This document shows positions 24,001-32,152 of a stretch of 64,000 bases of DNA, one piece after another (within the stretch, counting starts at the first letter, position 1; each line of letters begins with the position of its first letter). Both the position numbers and the translations under genes were made by a program. This DNA is from Clostridiales bacterium (GTDB lineage Bacteria; Bacillota; Clostridia; Oscillospirales; Oscillospiraceae): positions 152,580-216,579 of the forward strand of contig SFEX01000008.1 in the NCBI GenBank assembly GCA_004557075.1, given 5' to 3'. The notes beneath the pieces are model-generated. The model made no database searches. It was not told the origin of the DNA and saw nothing but the letters and a program-made list of their open reading frames with translations.

Positions 24001-25383
24001 TCAGGCTTCGGTGATGGTGTAGCGCACGACCTTTTCCTCGGCCTCGCGGCGCTTCTCGAAGAAATTCTCCGCGACCTGGGGGAAGGCGATGTAGCTGAGC
24101 ACATCCTCCTCGCAGCGGGCGGTATCGCCTAAGTGCTCGGCGGCCTTTTCGTATACGTCGGTGGGCAGGGTGTCGGCATAGCGGCCCTCTATCGGCTTCT
24201 CGCCATTGAGGATCTTTGCGCGTATCTCGGGGTCGATGGGAGCGGGAGTTCTGCCGTATTCGCCGCGGCAGTACGCCTTTATCTCGGCGCCGACGTTCTT
24301 ATAGCGCTCACCTGCAAGAACGTTCTGCACCGCCTGGGAGCCGACAAGCTGGCTGGTGGGGGTGACAAGGGGAGGATAGCCCATGTCCTTGCGGACTCGG
24401 GGAGTCTCGATAAGGGCGTCCTCAAACTTATCCAGCGCGTTCATCATCTTGAGCTGGCTGAGCAGGTTCGAGAGCATGCCGCCGGGGATCTGATAGGTGA
24501 GGCACTGGGTATCGGTGGACATGGAGATGGGGTTGAGCGTGCCGTCGGCAAGGTAATCGTTGCGGATGGGCTTGAAGTAATTTGCCATCTCGATGAGTAT
24601 TTTCTCGTTCAGCTCGACGTCGTAGCCAAGCTCCTTGAGAGTGTAGAACAGGGTCTCCGTCGCGGGCTGAGAGGTGCCGCCGGAGAAGGGGGATATCGCG
24701 GTGTCGATAACATCGGCGCCGGCCTCGATGGCCTTGAGATAGGTCATGAAGGCAAGACCCGTCGTGCAGTGGGTATGGACAACTACGGGAAGATCGACCG
24801 CGTCCTTGATGCCGGAGACGAGATCGTATGCGCTCTGCGGGGTCATGATACCGGCCATGTCCTTGATGCAGATGGAGGCAACGCCCATTTCCTTGAGCTC
24901 CTTGACCATCTCAACGTATTTTGCGATGGTGTGGACGGGGCTTGTGGTGTAAGAAATGGTGCCGGATGCCATAGCGCCCTGCTTGACGGTCTCCTCGATG
25001 GCGACCTTGAGGTTGTCGGTATCGTTCAGAGCGTCAAAAATGCGGATGATGTCTATGCCGTTTTTGACCGAGCAGCGGACAAAGCGGCGCACCGCATCGT
25101 CGGGATAGTGCTTGTAGCCGAGAATGTTCTGGCCGCGAAGCAGCATCTGGAGCTTGGTGTTAGGCATTTTCGCGCGAATCTTGCGGAGGCGTTCCCAGGG
25201 ATCCTCATTCAGGAAGCGCAGGCAGACGTCAAAGGTAGCGCCGCCCCAGCACTCCACAGAGTAGAAACCCGCCTGATCCATCTTCTCAAGGATGGGTTCA
25301 AACTTGTCATAGGGAAGCCTGGTCGCTATCAGTGACTGGTTCGCGTCACGAAGCACGGTTTCTGTAAACTGAACTTTCTTCAT
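24001..25383 (-). CDS. oadA: Oxaloacetate decarboxylase alpha subunit (carboxyltransferase)
   Basis: This 460-residue protein is the carboxyltransferase that moves CO2 from oxaloacetate to biotin, releasing pyruvate. It starts VQFTETVLRDANQSL (HMGL-like barrel), carries the zinc histidines in VVVHTHCTTGLA (about 203-214), and ends in the PYC/OADA conserved domain (GYPPLVTPTSQLVGSQAV). It has no biotinyl domain of its own; the separate carrier downstream supplies it. Pyruvate carboxylase subunit B is homologous, but the pump subunits next door favour decarboxylase. Confidence 0.95.
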   Translation of the reverse strand: MKKVQFTETVLRDANQSLIATRLPYDKFEPILEKMDQAGFYSVECWGGATFDVCLRFLNEDPWERLRKIRAKMPNTKLQMLLRGQNILGYKHYPDDAVRRFVRCSVKNGIDIIRIFDALNDTDNLKVAIEETVKQGAMASGTISYTTSPVHTIAKYVEMVKELKEMGVASICIKDMAGIMTPQSAYDLVSGIKDAVDLPVVVHTHCTTGLAFMTYLKAIEAGADVIDTAISPFSGGTSQPATETLFYTLKELGYDVELNEKILIEMANYFKPIRNDYLADGTLNPISMSTDTQCLTYQIPGGMLSNLLSQLKMMNALDKFEDALIETPRVRKDMGYPPLVTPTSQLVGSQAVQNVLAGERYKNVGAEIKAYCRGEYGRTPAPIDPEIRAKILNGEKPIEGRYADTLPTDVYEKAAEHLGDTARCEEDVLSYIAFPQVAENFFEKRREAEEKVVRYTITEA

Positions 25384-25397
25384 TTTTTCCTCCCATG

Positions 25398-25474
25398 GTT
25401 AAGCATTAAAGAGTTGAACATCCGGCAGAGGCTCAACTTTTCGATGCTTAAAATTAATTCACAAATGCAGTATA
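25398..25474 (-). promoter_or_regulatory. oad promoter and leader hairpin
   Basis: Minus strand: an extended -10 (TGTTATACT; TATACT is at 25469-25474) is followed by a leader with AAGCAT..AAAAGTTGA and TCAACTCTTT..ATGCTT, which can form a two-part stem just before the ribosome site GGGAGGAAAAA. It may control oad expression. No clear -35 box is seen. Confidence 0.5.
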
Positions 25475-25578
25475 ACATAAAATTCAGTAAATTCCACAAA
25501 ATTCAGATAATTTTCATTGTCTAAATCTTCACTTTGTCCTGAGAAACGTGAATAATTACACAAATTGCGCTGTTATGA

Positions 25579-25609
25579 CAAAAAACAGGAGTCCCGCAAG
25601 AGACTCCTG
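25579..25609 (-). terminator. Terminator after the 94-residue gene
   Basis: CAGGAGTC pairs with GACTCCTG around an 8-base loop; the minus strand continues TTTTTTGTC. Confidence 0.85.
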
Positions 25610-25635
25610 CCTTTATTGCATTGAATAATTGAGCT

Positions 25636-25920
25636 TTATTTGGACGCAAGTGCTCTGTCAAGCCACACGCTGGCAACGTCCATGGCTGCCCAGAAACCGT
25701 CCTTATCGCTCTTTTTGACTATGCGGTCGCGGGATTTGACGTTGGGATCGGTAAGCTGAAGCTGAACGGATACCTTAGTCGCAACGTCGAGATCCTTGAC
25801 CTTCTTAGTCTCCATTATCTGAAGCATGATAATGTACTTGTCGGCCATGCTGCCGTAGTAGACTATATTCCCTGCGCGCTGCAGGGGATGACCTTTGTAT
25901 TCAAGGGGTTTGTTAGCCAA
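25636..25920 (-). CDS. Conserved hypothetical 94-residue protein
   Basis: The gene starts with TTG behind AAGGAGGAATTATT and encodes a small soluble alpha/beta protein: MANKPLEYKGHPLQRAGNIV, then YYGSMADKYIIMLQIM, and a C-terminal helix with WLDRALASK. I recall similar short proteins in related Clostridia but no function. It follows the PBP1A gene by 12 bases and shares its transcript, ended by a terminator, so a role near cell-wall synthesis is possible. Confidence 0.65.
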   Translation of the reverse strand: MANKPLEYKGHPLQRAGNIVYYGSMADKYIIMLQIMETKKVKDLDVATKVSVQLQLTDPNVKSRDRIVKKSDKDGFWAAMDVASVWLDRALASK

Positions 25921-25932
25921 AATAATTCCTCC

Positions 25933-28086
25933 TTAATTGCGGGTGATGAAGTCAAGTAAGCCGCCTCGCTGTGACTGCTCCTGCTCCTGATCCTGATTCT
26001 TCTTTTCCTCTTCCTCCTGCTTGCGCTTTTCCTCTTCTTCCTCCTGGCGCTTCTTCTCCTCGCGCTCTTCCTCGGATAGGCTCTGTTCCTCAAGCTCTTC
26101 CTGCGAGCCGAAGATGCCCGTCGCGCCTCCGCCATAGGAGATGTTAAACTCCTTGCGCTCGAGATCCTGATGGATAGATTCCATTACCCTCTGCCAGATC
26201 TGAGTCGCGGGGTTGCCGGAGAAGGACATATACTCCGGAGTGTCAAAGCCGGTCCAGACAGCGCAGGTATAGTACGGTGTGTAGCCGCAGAACCAGCGGT
26301 CGCGGTTGCCGGTGGTGGTGCCGGTCTTGCCCGCAACAGGCATATTGCTCAGCTTAGACTCGTAGCCGGTGCCGTAGGTGGCGGCGTTCTGGAGCATATA
26401 TGTCATTGTGCGTGCGGTGTTCTGAGAAAACGCAGTCTGAGTCTTGGGCTGATTATCGAGAATGACCTTGCCTTCGCGGTCTTTTACCATTGAGTAGCTT
26501 CTCGCGTAGGTGAGGGTGCCGTCGTTGGCAAGAGCGGTGTACGCCTGCGCCATCTCGCGCACAGTGATGCCGTAGTGAGGCTCGCCGAGAGCCAGCGCCG
26601 CGTAGTCGGCGTCCTCATCAATGAGGCTCACAATGCCGAGGCGATTTGTCAGGAAGTCATAGGATGCCGAGGGCGTCAGCTTATCCATGATCTGAGCCGA
26701 CACGGTATTCTTGGACTTTTGCAGTGCGGTCATAATGCTTATGATGCCGTCGTAGGTATCGGGTGAGTTTTTCGGATACCATGAGGTATGCGAGAGCTTA
26801 ACATGCTCACCGTCGGCATCGAGAACGAGCGTTGACGGGGATATCAGCCCGTATTCGATCGCGGGGCCGTAGACCGCGATGGGCTTTATCGACGATCCGG
26901 GGGGCCTTGTGGTCTTGGTGGCTCTGTTCAGACCGAAGCTGATGGTCTTCTCGCCCGTGCCGCCGCAGAGCGCCTTTATCTCTCCCGTGTACTGGTCGAT
27001 GATAACGACGGCGCTTTGAAGCTGGGCGTCGGTGCCGTTGCGGGGCTTGGGAAGATTGTCAAGATCGGTGTATATCGCATCGACCTTTGCCTGCATATCC
27101 ATGTCGATGCAGGCGTAGATCTCGTAGCCCGCGTTATAGACGAGGCGGCGGGCGGCTTCCTTGCTGATGCCCTTGGCCTCGGCCAGATCGTCTATGACGT
27201 CGGCGATGACGACCTCTTCATAGTAGGTGTAGGGGGTTGCGCCGGACGGCTCGTTCTCGCCGCGCACGAAGTCAAGCTCCTCAGCCACGGCCTCCTCATA
27301 CTCTGCCTTGCTGAGGTAGCCCTGCTTATACATCTCGTGCAGGACATCCTCCTGACGCTCCTTGTTATTCTCAACGCTGTAGAAGGGGTCATAGTAGGTC
27401 GGCAGGTTCGTTATGCCGACGATTGAGGCAGCCTCGGCTACGGAAAGATCCTTGGCGTCCTTGCCGAAATAGGTGCGCGCGGCTGTCTGGACGCCGTAGC
27501 AGCCCTCGCCGAAGTACACTGCGTTGAGATAATACTCAAGGATCTGATCCTTGTCGTTGTATTTCTTCTCAAAGTCCAGCGCCTGAAATATCTCAAGCAG
27601 CTTGCGCTGCACCGTGATATCGTCCTGCTGGGTGAGGTTTTTTATAAGCTGCTGAGTTATGGTCGAGCCGCCGAAAGTAGAGCCGCCGGTGAACATATTT
27701 AGCGCGGCGTGAGCCGTGCGGAACCAGTCGACGCCATGGTGCTTGTAAAACCTCTTGTCCTCAATGGCAACGAGCGCGTCCTTCATGTGCTGCGGTATCT
27801 CGTCCCCGTCGATCCAGATTCGATCCTCCGAATCGTAGAAGGTCGAAAGCTCCTGCCACTGCCCGCTTTGATCCTGATAGTAGATGGTGCTCGACTGGTT
27901 GAGCGTGAAGTCGTTCAGATCCAGATCAAGACCCGGGGTGATACAGGTTTTGACATAGAATGCAAAGATGCATAAAAACAGCATAGCCGTTACAACGCAG
28001 ATGAGAAAAATAGTACCGATGACCCTCATGACCCGGCCAAATCTGCCGCCGTGCGATTCGGAGTTATTCTCCTTTGCAATATCCAT
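25933..28086 (-). CDS. Class A penicillin-binding protein 1A
   Basis: This 717-residue bifunctional enzyme polymerises and crosslinks peptidoglycan. It has an N-terminal membrane helix (about 17-44), a GT51 transglycosylase domain with catalytic Glu in AIEDKRFYKHHG (about 108-119), and a transpeptidase domain with SxxK in PPGSSIKP, SKN in QKSKNTVSA and KTGTT. The C-terminal ~70 residues are almost only Glu, Lys and Gln, a low-complexity tail that could sit near the wall or bind a partner. I chose ATG 28086 over GTG 28092 for better spacing to AAAGGAGGTG. Confidence 0.95.
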   Translation of the reverse strand: MDIAKENNSESHGGRFGRVMRVIGTIFLICVVTAMLFLCIFAFYVKTCITPGLDLDLNDFTLNQSSTIYYQDQSGQWQELSTFYDSEDRIWIDGDEIPQHMKDALVAIEDKRFYKHHGVDWFRTAHAALNMFTGGSTFGGSTITQQLIKNLTQQDDITVQRKLLEIFQALDFEKKYNDKDQILEYYLNAVYFGEGCYGVQTAARTYFGKDAKDLSVAEAASIVGITNLPTYYDPFYSVENNKERQEDVLHEMYKQGYLSKAEYEEAVAEELDFVRGENEPSGATPYTYYEEVVIADVIDDLAEAKGISKEAARRLVYNAGYEIYACIDMDMQAKVDAIYTDLDNLPKPRNGTDAQLQSAVVIIDQYTGEIKALCGGTGEKTISFGLNRATKTTRPPGSSIKPIAVYGPAIEYGLISPSTLVLDADGEHVKLSHTSWYPKNSPDTYDGIISIMTALQKSKNTVSAQIMDKLTPSASYDFLTNRLGIVSLIDEDADYAALALGEPHYGITVREMAQAYTALANDGTLTYARSYSMVKDREGKVILDNQPKTQTAFSQNTARTMTYMLQNAATYGTGYESKLSNMPVAGKTGTTTGNRDRWFCGYTPYYTCAVWTGFDTPEYMSFSGNPATQIWQRVMESIHQDLERKEFNISYGGGATGIFGSQEELEEQSLSEEEREEKKRQEEEEEKRKQEEEEKKNQDQEQEQSQRGGLLDFITRN

Positions 28087-28180
28087 ATCCACACACCTCC
28101 TTTGTCGCTATGTGTGTCAAAAAATGAAATATCAAATATTATGTAATGGGCATAATAATCTAATTTTATTCTGAATGATT

Positions 28181-28189
28181 ATTATAACA
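28181..28189 (-). promoter_or_regulatory. Extended -10 promoter of PBP1A
   Basis: The minus strand reads TGTTATAAT: TATAAT at 28181-28186 with TG one base upstream. A -35 match at 17 bases is poor, consistent with an extended -10 type. Confidence 0.55.
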
Positions 28190-28289
28190 CGTTATGTCAA
28201 GCATGGGTGTATAAATTGTAAAAATTTTTTCGGCGTGTACTTGTTTTGCCGAAATAGGGGAATAATAATCCGAAAGGAGCGTGAATAGC

Positions 28290-28622
28290 GTGAAAAAATC
28301 ACTTAAAATACTGCTGCTGGGCTGCCTTGTCGTAACGGCTGCCGCCATGAGTGCCGCCGCTGTCAAAAGTATAAGCGCAGAGCCGGCAAATAATACCCCC
28401 ACGGTAAAAGCGGAGTATACGCCGACGCAGGAGGGGGAGTATTGCCTGCGCGACTGGCAGGGCTATGTCGCGGTGTTCCATGGCGGCGACGATACGCCGA
28501 CGCAGGTTACGGATATTGAGACGGCGACCCTCAACAATGTAGACCGTGAAAAGCTGCGAGAGGGCATACCCGCCTCTGGAAAAGCCGAGCTGTTATCGCT
28601 TCTGGAGGATTTTAGTTCGTAA
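28290..28622 (+). CDS. Secreted BofC C-terminal-domain protein
   Basis: This 110-residue protein has a signal peptide or anchor (KKSLKILLLGCLVVTAAAMS) and a C-terminal domain of the BofC-C type: EYCLRDWQGYVAVF, TLNNVDREKLREGI and LLSLLEDFSS at the end. In Bacillus, BofC restrains the SpoIVB protease during sporulation; in Clostridia the isolated domain occurs in short secreted proteins of unknown role. I chose GTG 28290, 9 bases after AAAGGAGC. It is divergent from PBP1A. Confidence 0.8.
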   Translation: MKKSLKILLLGCLVVTAAAMSAAAVKSISAEPANNTPTVKAEYTPTQEGEYCLRDWQGYVAVFHGGDDTPTQVTDIETATLNNVDREKLREGIPASGKAELLSLLEDFSS

Positions 28623-28681
28623 GCCGCCGGATGGGGTGTTAAGAAAATATACACAGCTTCGATTTTCCCATGCTTTACTTC

Positions 28682-28710
28682 TTGATTTATGGCTCCGTGT
28701 GGGTTAAAAT
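28682..28710 (+). promoter_or_regulatory. Promoter of the DUF1292 gene
   Basis: TTGATT and TAAAAT spaced by 17 bases, 30 bases before ATG 28740. Confidence 0.6.
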
Positions 28711-28739
28711 AAATACACAACGACACAGGAGGTAACAAA

Positions 28740-29021
28740 ATGAGCGAAGAATACGGCAACGATTTTGTAACTATAATAGATGATGACGGTAACGAATTTG
28801 AGCTGGAGCTGCTGGACACGATCGACTACAACGGCGAGTCCTTCGCGGCCTTCCTGCCCACCGATATGGATGAGGACGACCCCGACTACGGTCTGATAAT
28901 CCTCTCGGTCGTAAACGACGAAAACGGCGACGAGCTGTTCGAGTCCATTGACGACGACGATAAGCTCCAGCAGGTATACGAAATGTTCATGACCATATTT
29001 GAGGCAGAGGACGAGGAATAA
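28740..29021 (+). CDS. DUF1292 family protein (YrzB-like)
   Basis: This 93-residue, very acidic protein belongs to the DUF1292 family found across Firmicutes. It carries the conserved ITIIDDDGNEFELELLDTID-like opening and YGLIILSVVNDENGDE. The function is unknown; in many genomes it lies near alaS-ruvX-yrzB, but here it stands alone before the 6S RNA. CACAGGAGGTAACAAA gives a strong ribosome site. Confidence 0.9.
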   Translation: MSEEYGNDFVTIIDDDGNEFELELLDTIDYNGESFAAFLPTDMDEDDPDYGLIILSVVNDENGDELFESIDDDDKLQQVYEMFMTIFEAEDEE

Positions 29022-29096
29022 TATCCTAAAGACGAAAACCAAACGTATATGTTCCCGACCCTGCGAATACATTATATCATAGTAAAAAATTTTATT

Positions 29097-29286
29097 CCTG
29101 CCGTGTACGCGGTGTCATATTGACTTCAGGCCCATTAAACCCACATCTCTAATAAGGGATGCCGATTTGAATCTGCGGATTGCAGGCCTCCCGGCTATGC
29201 CGGACGTTGGAAGCAGCGAAACAGAACTTAGGCGACCCACCTGCTCGTTTGTGCAGGTTATAATTGGGCCCCAACGGCACGGCGGG
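29097..29286 (+). ncRNA. ssrS: Probable 6S RNA
   Basis: A non-coding stretch of about 190 bases is closed by a nine-base terminal stem: CCTGCCGTG (29097-29105) with CACGGCGGG (29278-29286). Its interior has further long-range pairings with a bulged centre, and segments such as CTTAGGCGACCCACCTG that I associate with clostridial 6S RNA. It is followed at once by a terminator. 6S RNA binds sigma-A RNA polymerase as a promoter mimic. I cannot run a covariance model, so another structured RNA remains possible. Confidence 0.68.
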
Positions 29287-29290
29287 ATCA

Positions 29291-29319
29291 CCCGACAGCT
29301 TCGGCTGTCGGGTTTTTTT
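29291..29319 (+). terminator. Terminator of the 6S-like RNA
   Basis: CCCGACAGC and GCTGTCGGG pair around TTCG, followed by seven T. Confidence 0.92.
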
Positions 29320-29377
29320 ATACCTTTTTTAACCGAACAAAGCGGTTTTGAGCAAAAAAACCGAAAAAATTATTTTT

Positions 29378-29399
29378 ACTTGTACGCAAACGTACAAGT
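29378..29399. promoter_or_regulatory. 22-bp perfect palindrome before the phage-like module
   Basis: Nine-base arms ACTTGTACG and CGTACAAGT flank CAAA, 39 bases before the first start codon of the module. The symmetry suits a dimeric repressor operator. It is not the classic Firmicutes LexA box (CGAAC..GTTCG), and no T-run follows on the plus strand. Confidence 0.6.
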
Positions 29400-29437
29400 T
29401 TAGCCTCGATGCAGCCTATGGTTGAGAGGTGAATGTT

Positions 29438-29755
29438 ATGAACAAGAAAAAATCCGCTTACGCGGATAAGCTTCTCGAAAAGCTCGCGGTATCATCGCCC
29501 AACGACGCCGTGAAGCTGCTTTATCTCGGCCGGGAGGATATGTCGGTTCTCGACGGGCTTGACCTTTCGATGCTCAGCGAAATAAAGCGCGGCCCCAAGG
29601 GGGAGGTCGAGCTGAAATTCGTCAATAAGCTTGCGGTCCTGCGCGAGCTTATAGAGCTGAACAACGCGCGCAGTGAGGGGGATGCGCGAAACGACGGATT
29701 TTATGCCGCTCTGGATAAATCCGCAAAACTGCTCGGAACGGAGACGGATGCTTGA
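29438..29755 (+). CDS. Candidate terminase small subunit
   Basis: This 105-residue protein is the first gene of the phage-like module and overlaps the large terminase gene by three bases. It is helical and charged (MNKKKSAYADKLLEKLA, then SPNDAVKLLYLGRED). Position strongly suggests a small terminase subunit, which recognises DNA for packaging, but I see no typical helix-turn-helix and it is shorter than many. I chose ATG 29438 behind GAGAGG over GTG 29429. Confidence 0.55.
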   Translation: MNKKKSAYADKLLEKLAVSSPNDAVKLLYLGREDMSVLDGLDLSMLSEIKRGPKGEVELKFVNKLAVLRELIELNNARSEGDARNDGFYAALDKSAKLLGTETDA

Positions 29756-30990
29756 AATTCGATTTTTTCTCCCGAACCCAGCTAAAGGCTCTCTCGTGGT
29801 GGAGCGACGCATCGCCTTACCGAGATATGGACGCCGTTATCTGCGACGGCGCCGTAAGAAGCGGTAAGACTCTGTGCCTCGGCATCTCCTTCGTCTGCTG
29901 GGCAATGCGGCGCTACGATAGCGAGCGCTTCGGCATCTGCGGCAAGGCAAAAACAAGCATAAGGCGAAACCTGATTGAGCCGCTCCTGCCGGTGCTGCGG
30001 GATATAGGCTTTGAGGTAAACGACCTCGTGTCCAAGGGGCTTATCGAGATCGCCTATATGGGACGCCGCAACAGCTTCTATCTGTTCGGCGGCAAGGACG
30101 AAAGCTCGCAGTCGCTTATCCAGGGCGTAACCCTTGCGGGCGTGCTCATGGACGAGGTGGTGCTCATGCCACGCTCGTTTGTCGAGCAGGCCTGCGCGAG
30201 ATGCTCGGTGACCGGCAGCAAGCTCTGGTTTAACTGTAATCCCGAAAGCCCGAACCACTGGTTTTACCTTGAGTGGATAAAAAAGGCGGAAGAACGACGT
30301 GCGCTGTATATCCACTTCTCGCTTGAGGATAACCCATCGCTGTCAAAGAGCATAATAGACCGCTATAAGCGCATGTACAGCGGCGACTTCTACCGGCGCT
30401 TCATTTTAGGAGAATGGGTGTTGCCGTCGGGTAGGGTGTACGATTTTTTCAACGAGAGTATGCTCTCGCCCGTGCCGGAAAGCTGCTGCGAATACATCGT
30501 CTCCTGCGACTACGGAACGAAAAACCCAAGCTCCTTCGGACTGTGGGGAAGAAGCGGCGATATATGGTACCGCCTGCGGGAGTATTACTACGACGCCCGC
30601 AGGGAGGGAGCGCAGAAAACCGACGGCGAGTATGTGGCAGACCTCATATCGCTGTGCGCGGGCGTTACGCCGAGCAGGGTGATAGTCGATCCCTCGGCGG
30701 CAAGCTTCATCGAAGCGCTCACCAGAGCGGGATTTCGCCCCGAAAAGGCCGATAACGATGTTCTGCGCGGCATAAGGCTCACAGCCGAGCTTCTAAAAAG
30801 CGGCAGGATACGCATCTGCCGGGGCTGCGAGGACAGCCTGCGGGAGTTTTACGAGTACCGCTGGGACGACAGAGCCGACAGAGACGTACCGCTCAAGCAG
30901 TTTGACCACGCCATGGACGATATCCGGTATTTTGCCGTGGGCATTTCAAAATCCGCACAGCCGATAGGCGCTGTGTGGGTGGAAAGGTAG
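29752..30990 (+). CDS. Phage terminase large subunit (PBSX-type)
   Basis: This 412-residue packaging motor has an ATPase domain with Walker A at 33-40 (GAVRSGKT), Walker B LMDEVVL near 145, and the FNCNPESPNHWF segment. The nuclease domain shows its acidic residues in SCDYGTKNP, IVDPSAASF and FDHAMDDIRY. All catalytic motifs look intact. It starts with TTG, with GGAGACGG upstream, overlapping the preceding gene. Base usage is like nearby host genes (many ATA and GCGG), unlike the prophage at 1-7.7 kb, which hints at long residence. Confidence 0.92.
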   Translation: MKFDFFSRTQLKALSWWSDASPYRDMDAVICDGAVRSGKTLCLGISFVCWAMRRYDSERFGICGKAKTSIRRNLIEPLLPVLRDIGFEVNDLVSKGLIEIAYMGRRNSFYLFGGKDESSQSLIQGVTLAGVLMDEVVLMPRSFVEQACARCSVTGSKLWFNCNPESPNHWFYLEWIKKAEERRALYIHFSLEDNPSLSKSIIDRYKRMYSGDFYRRFILGEWVLPSGRVYDFFNESMLSPVPESCCEYIVSCDYGTKNPSSFGLWGRSGDIWYRLREYYYDARREGAQKTDGEYVADLISLCAGVTPSRVIVDPSAASFIEALTRAGFRPEKADNDVLRGIRLTAELLKSGRIRICRGCEDSLREFYEYRWDDRADRDVPLKQFDHAMDDIRYFAVGISKSAQPIGAVWVER

Positions 30991-30994
30991 GAAT

Positions 30995-32152
30995 ATGAAA
31001 CTGTTTTCAAAACAAAAAAGCCGTGCCCACACGGTGCAGCTCAGAAGCGGGGAGAAGCATCCCTTCGGCCTGCTCGACAGCTATGTGCCGCTGGGCAGCG
31101 GTGAGATCAGGCTTTACCGCACGATACGCGAGGCAGTGCCGGTTGTGGACGCTGCGATAATGAAGATCATCAGGCTCACCGGCGGCTTCGAGGCTCGCTG
31201 CGGCGATAAAAAGGCCGAACGGGAGCTCAACGCCTTCATCCGCAACGTGGATGCGGGCAGGGGACAGAGAGGGCTGCAAAGCTTCCTCTCGGCGTACCTC
31301 GACTCCATGATAACCTGCGGCAGAGCGGTGGGCGAGATCGTCACAAACGGCGACCGCGATATCGCGGCGGTCATATGCGGCAATGTTGCCGACGTGCAGA
31401 TCCGCGAGGGAGATACCCCTCTTGACTTTGAACTGTGCTGCACGGATCAAACAGGCAGCATAGCGCCGCTGCCGTACCAGAACCTTCTGCTGTTTACCCC
31501 CTTTAACCCCGAGGCTGATTCGCCTTACGGCACCTCAATGCTCCGCAGTATGCCCTTCCTCTGCGGAATACTCATGAAGATATATCAGTCTTTGGGCACA
31601 AACTGGGAGAGAGCGGGCAACGTGCGCTTTGCGGTCGTGTATAAGCCGCAGGGCGACATCATAGACAAGCTGGCGGCGCAGGAGCGTGCCGAGCAGATCG
31701 CCGCCGAGTGGTCGGCAGCCATGCAGAGCGGGAAAAACGGCGCTGTGCGCGACTTTGTGGCCGTGGGCGATGTTGATATCAAGGTCATCGGCGCAGATAA
31801 TCAGATACTCGACAGTGAGGTACCCGTGCGCCAGATACTTGAGCAGCTTATCGCCAGAACGGGCATACCGCCCTTCCTGCTCGGCCTGAACTGGTCGACC
31901 ACCGAGAGAATGAGCGCGCAGCAGGCCGATCTCATGACGAGCGAGTTAAACTCTATCCGCCGCACCGTCACTCCGGTGCTTGAAAAAATATGCGGCATGT
32001 GGCTTGCCATGCACGGCTATGCCTGCGGATTCGAGATCGAATGGGACACCATCAATCTTCAGGACGAGGTTGAGGAGGCCAAGGCGGCGCTGTATACCGC
32101 GCAGAAGGACAAAATCTATTGGGAAGAGGTAAAGAACAATGAAAATCATTAA
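30995..32152 (+). CDS. Phage portal protein (DUF935/Mu gp29-like)
   Basis: This 385-residue protein follows the terminase by four bases with the ribosome site AGGTAGGA. It has portal-like features: an N-terminal part on capsid vertex proteins, FNPEADSPYGTSMLRSM in the middle, and a C-terminal LGLNWSTTERMSAQQADL followed by a long helix. The portal forms the dodecameric DNA channel at one vertex. It overlaps the protease gene by 14 bases. The reading frame is intact. Confidence 0.85.
   Translation: MKLFSKQKSRAHTVQLRSGEKHPFGLLDSYVPLGSGEIRLYRTIREAVPVVDAAIMKIIRLTGGFEARCGDKKAERELNAFIRNVDAGRGQRGLQSFLSAYLDSMITCGRAVGEIVTNGDRDIAAVICGNVADVQIREGDTPLDFELCCTDQTGSIAPLPYQNLLLFTPFNPEADSPYGTSMLRSMPFLCGILMKIYQSLGTNWERAGNVRFAVVYKPQGDIIDKLAAQERAEQIAAEWSAAMQSGKNGAVRDFVAVGDVDIKVIGADNQILDSEVPVRQILEQLIARTGIPPFLLGLNWSTTERMSAQQADLMTSELNSIRRTVTPVLEKICGMWLAMHGYACGFEIEWDTINLQDEVEEAKAALYTAQKDKIYWEEVKNNENH

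Noticed and set aside
24133..25335. A 400-codon plus-strand frame opposite oadA
   Set aside because: It is antisense to a clear carboxyltransferase gene and lacks a ribosome site.
24001..25383. The alpha subunit as pyruvate carboxylase subunit B
   Set aside because: No biotin carboxylase gene is nearby, and the beta and gamma pump subunits are in the same operon.
29378..29399. The palindrome as a terminator for the 6S-like RNA
   Set aside because: A full terminator with seven T already lies at 29291-29319, and the palindrome has no following T-run.
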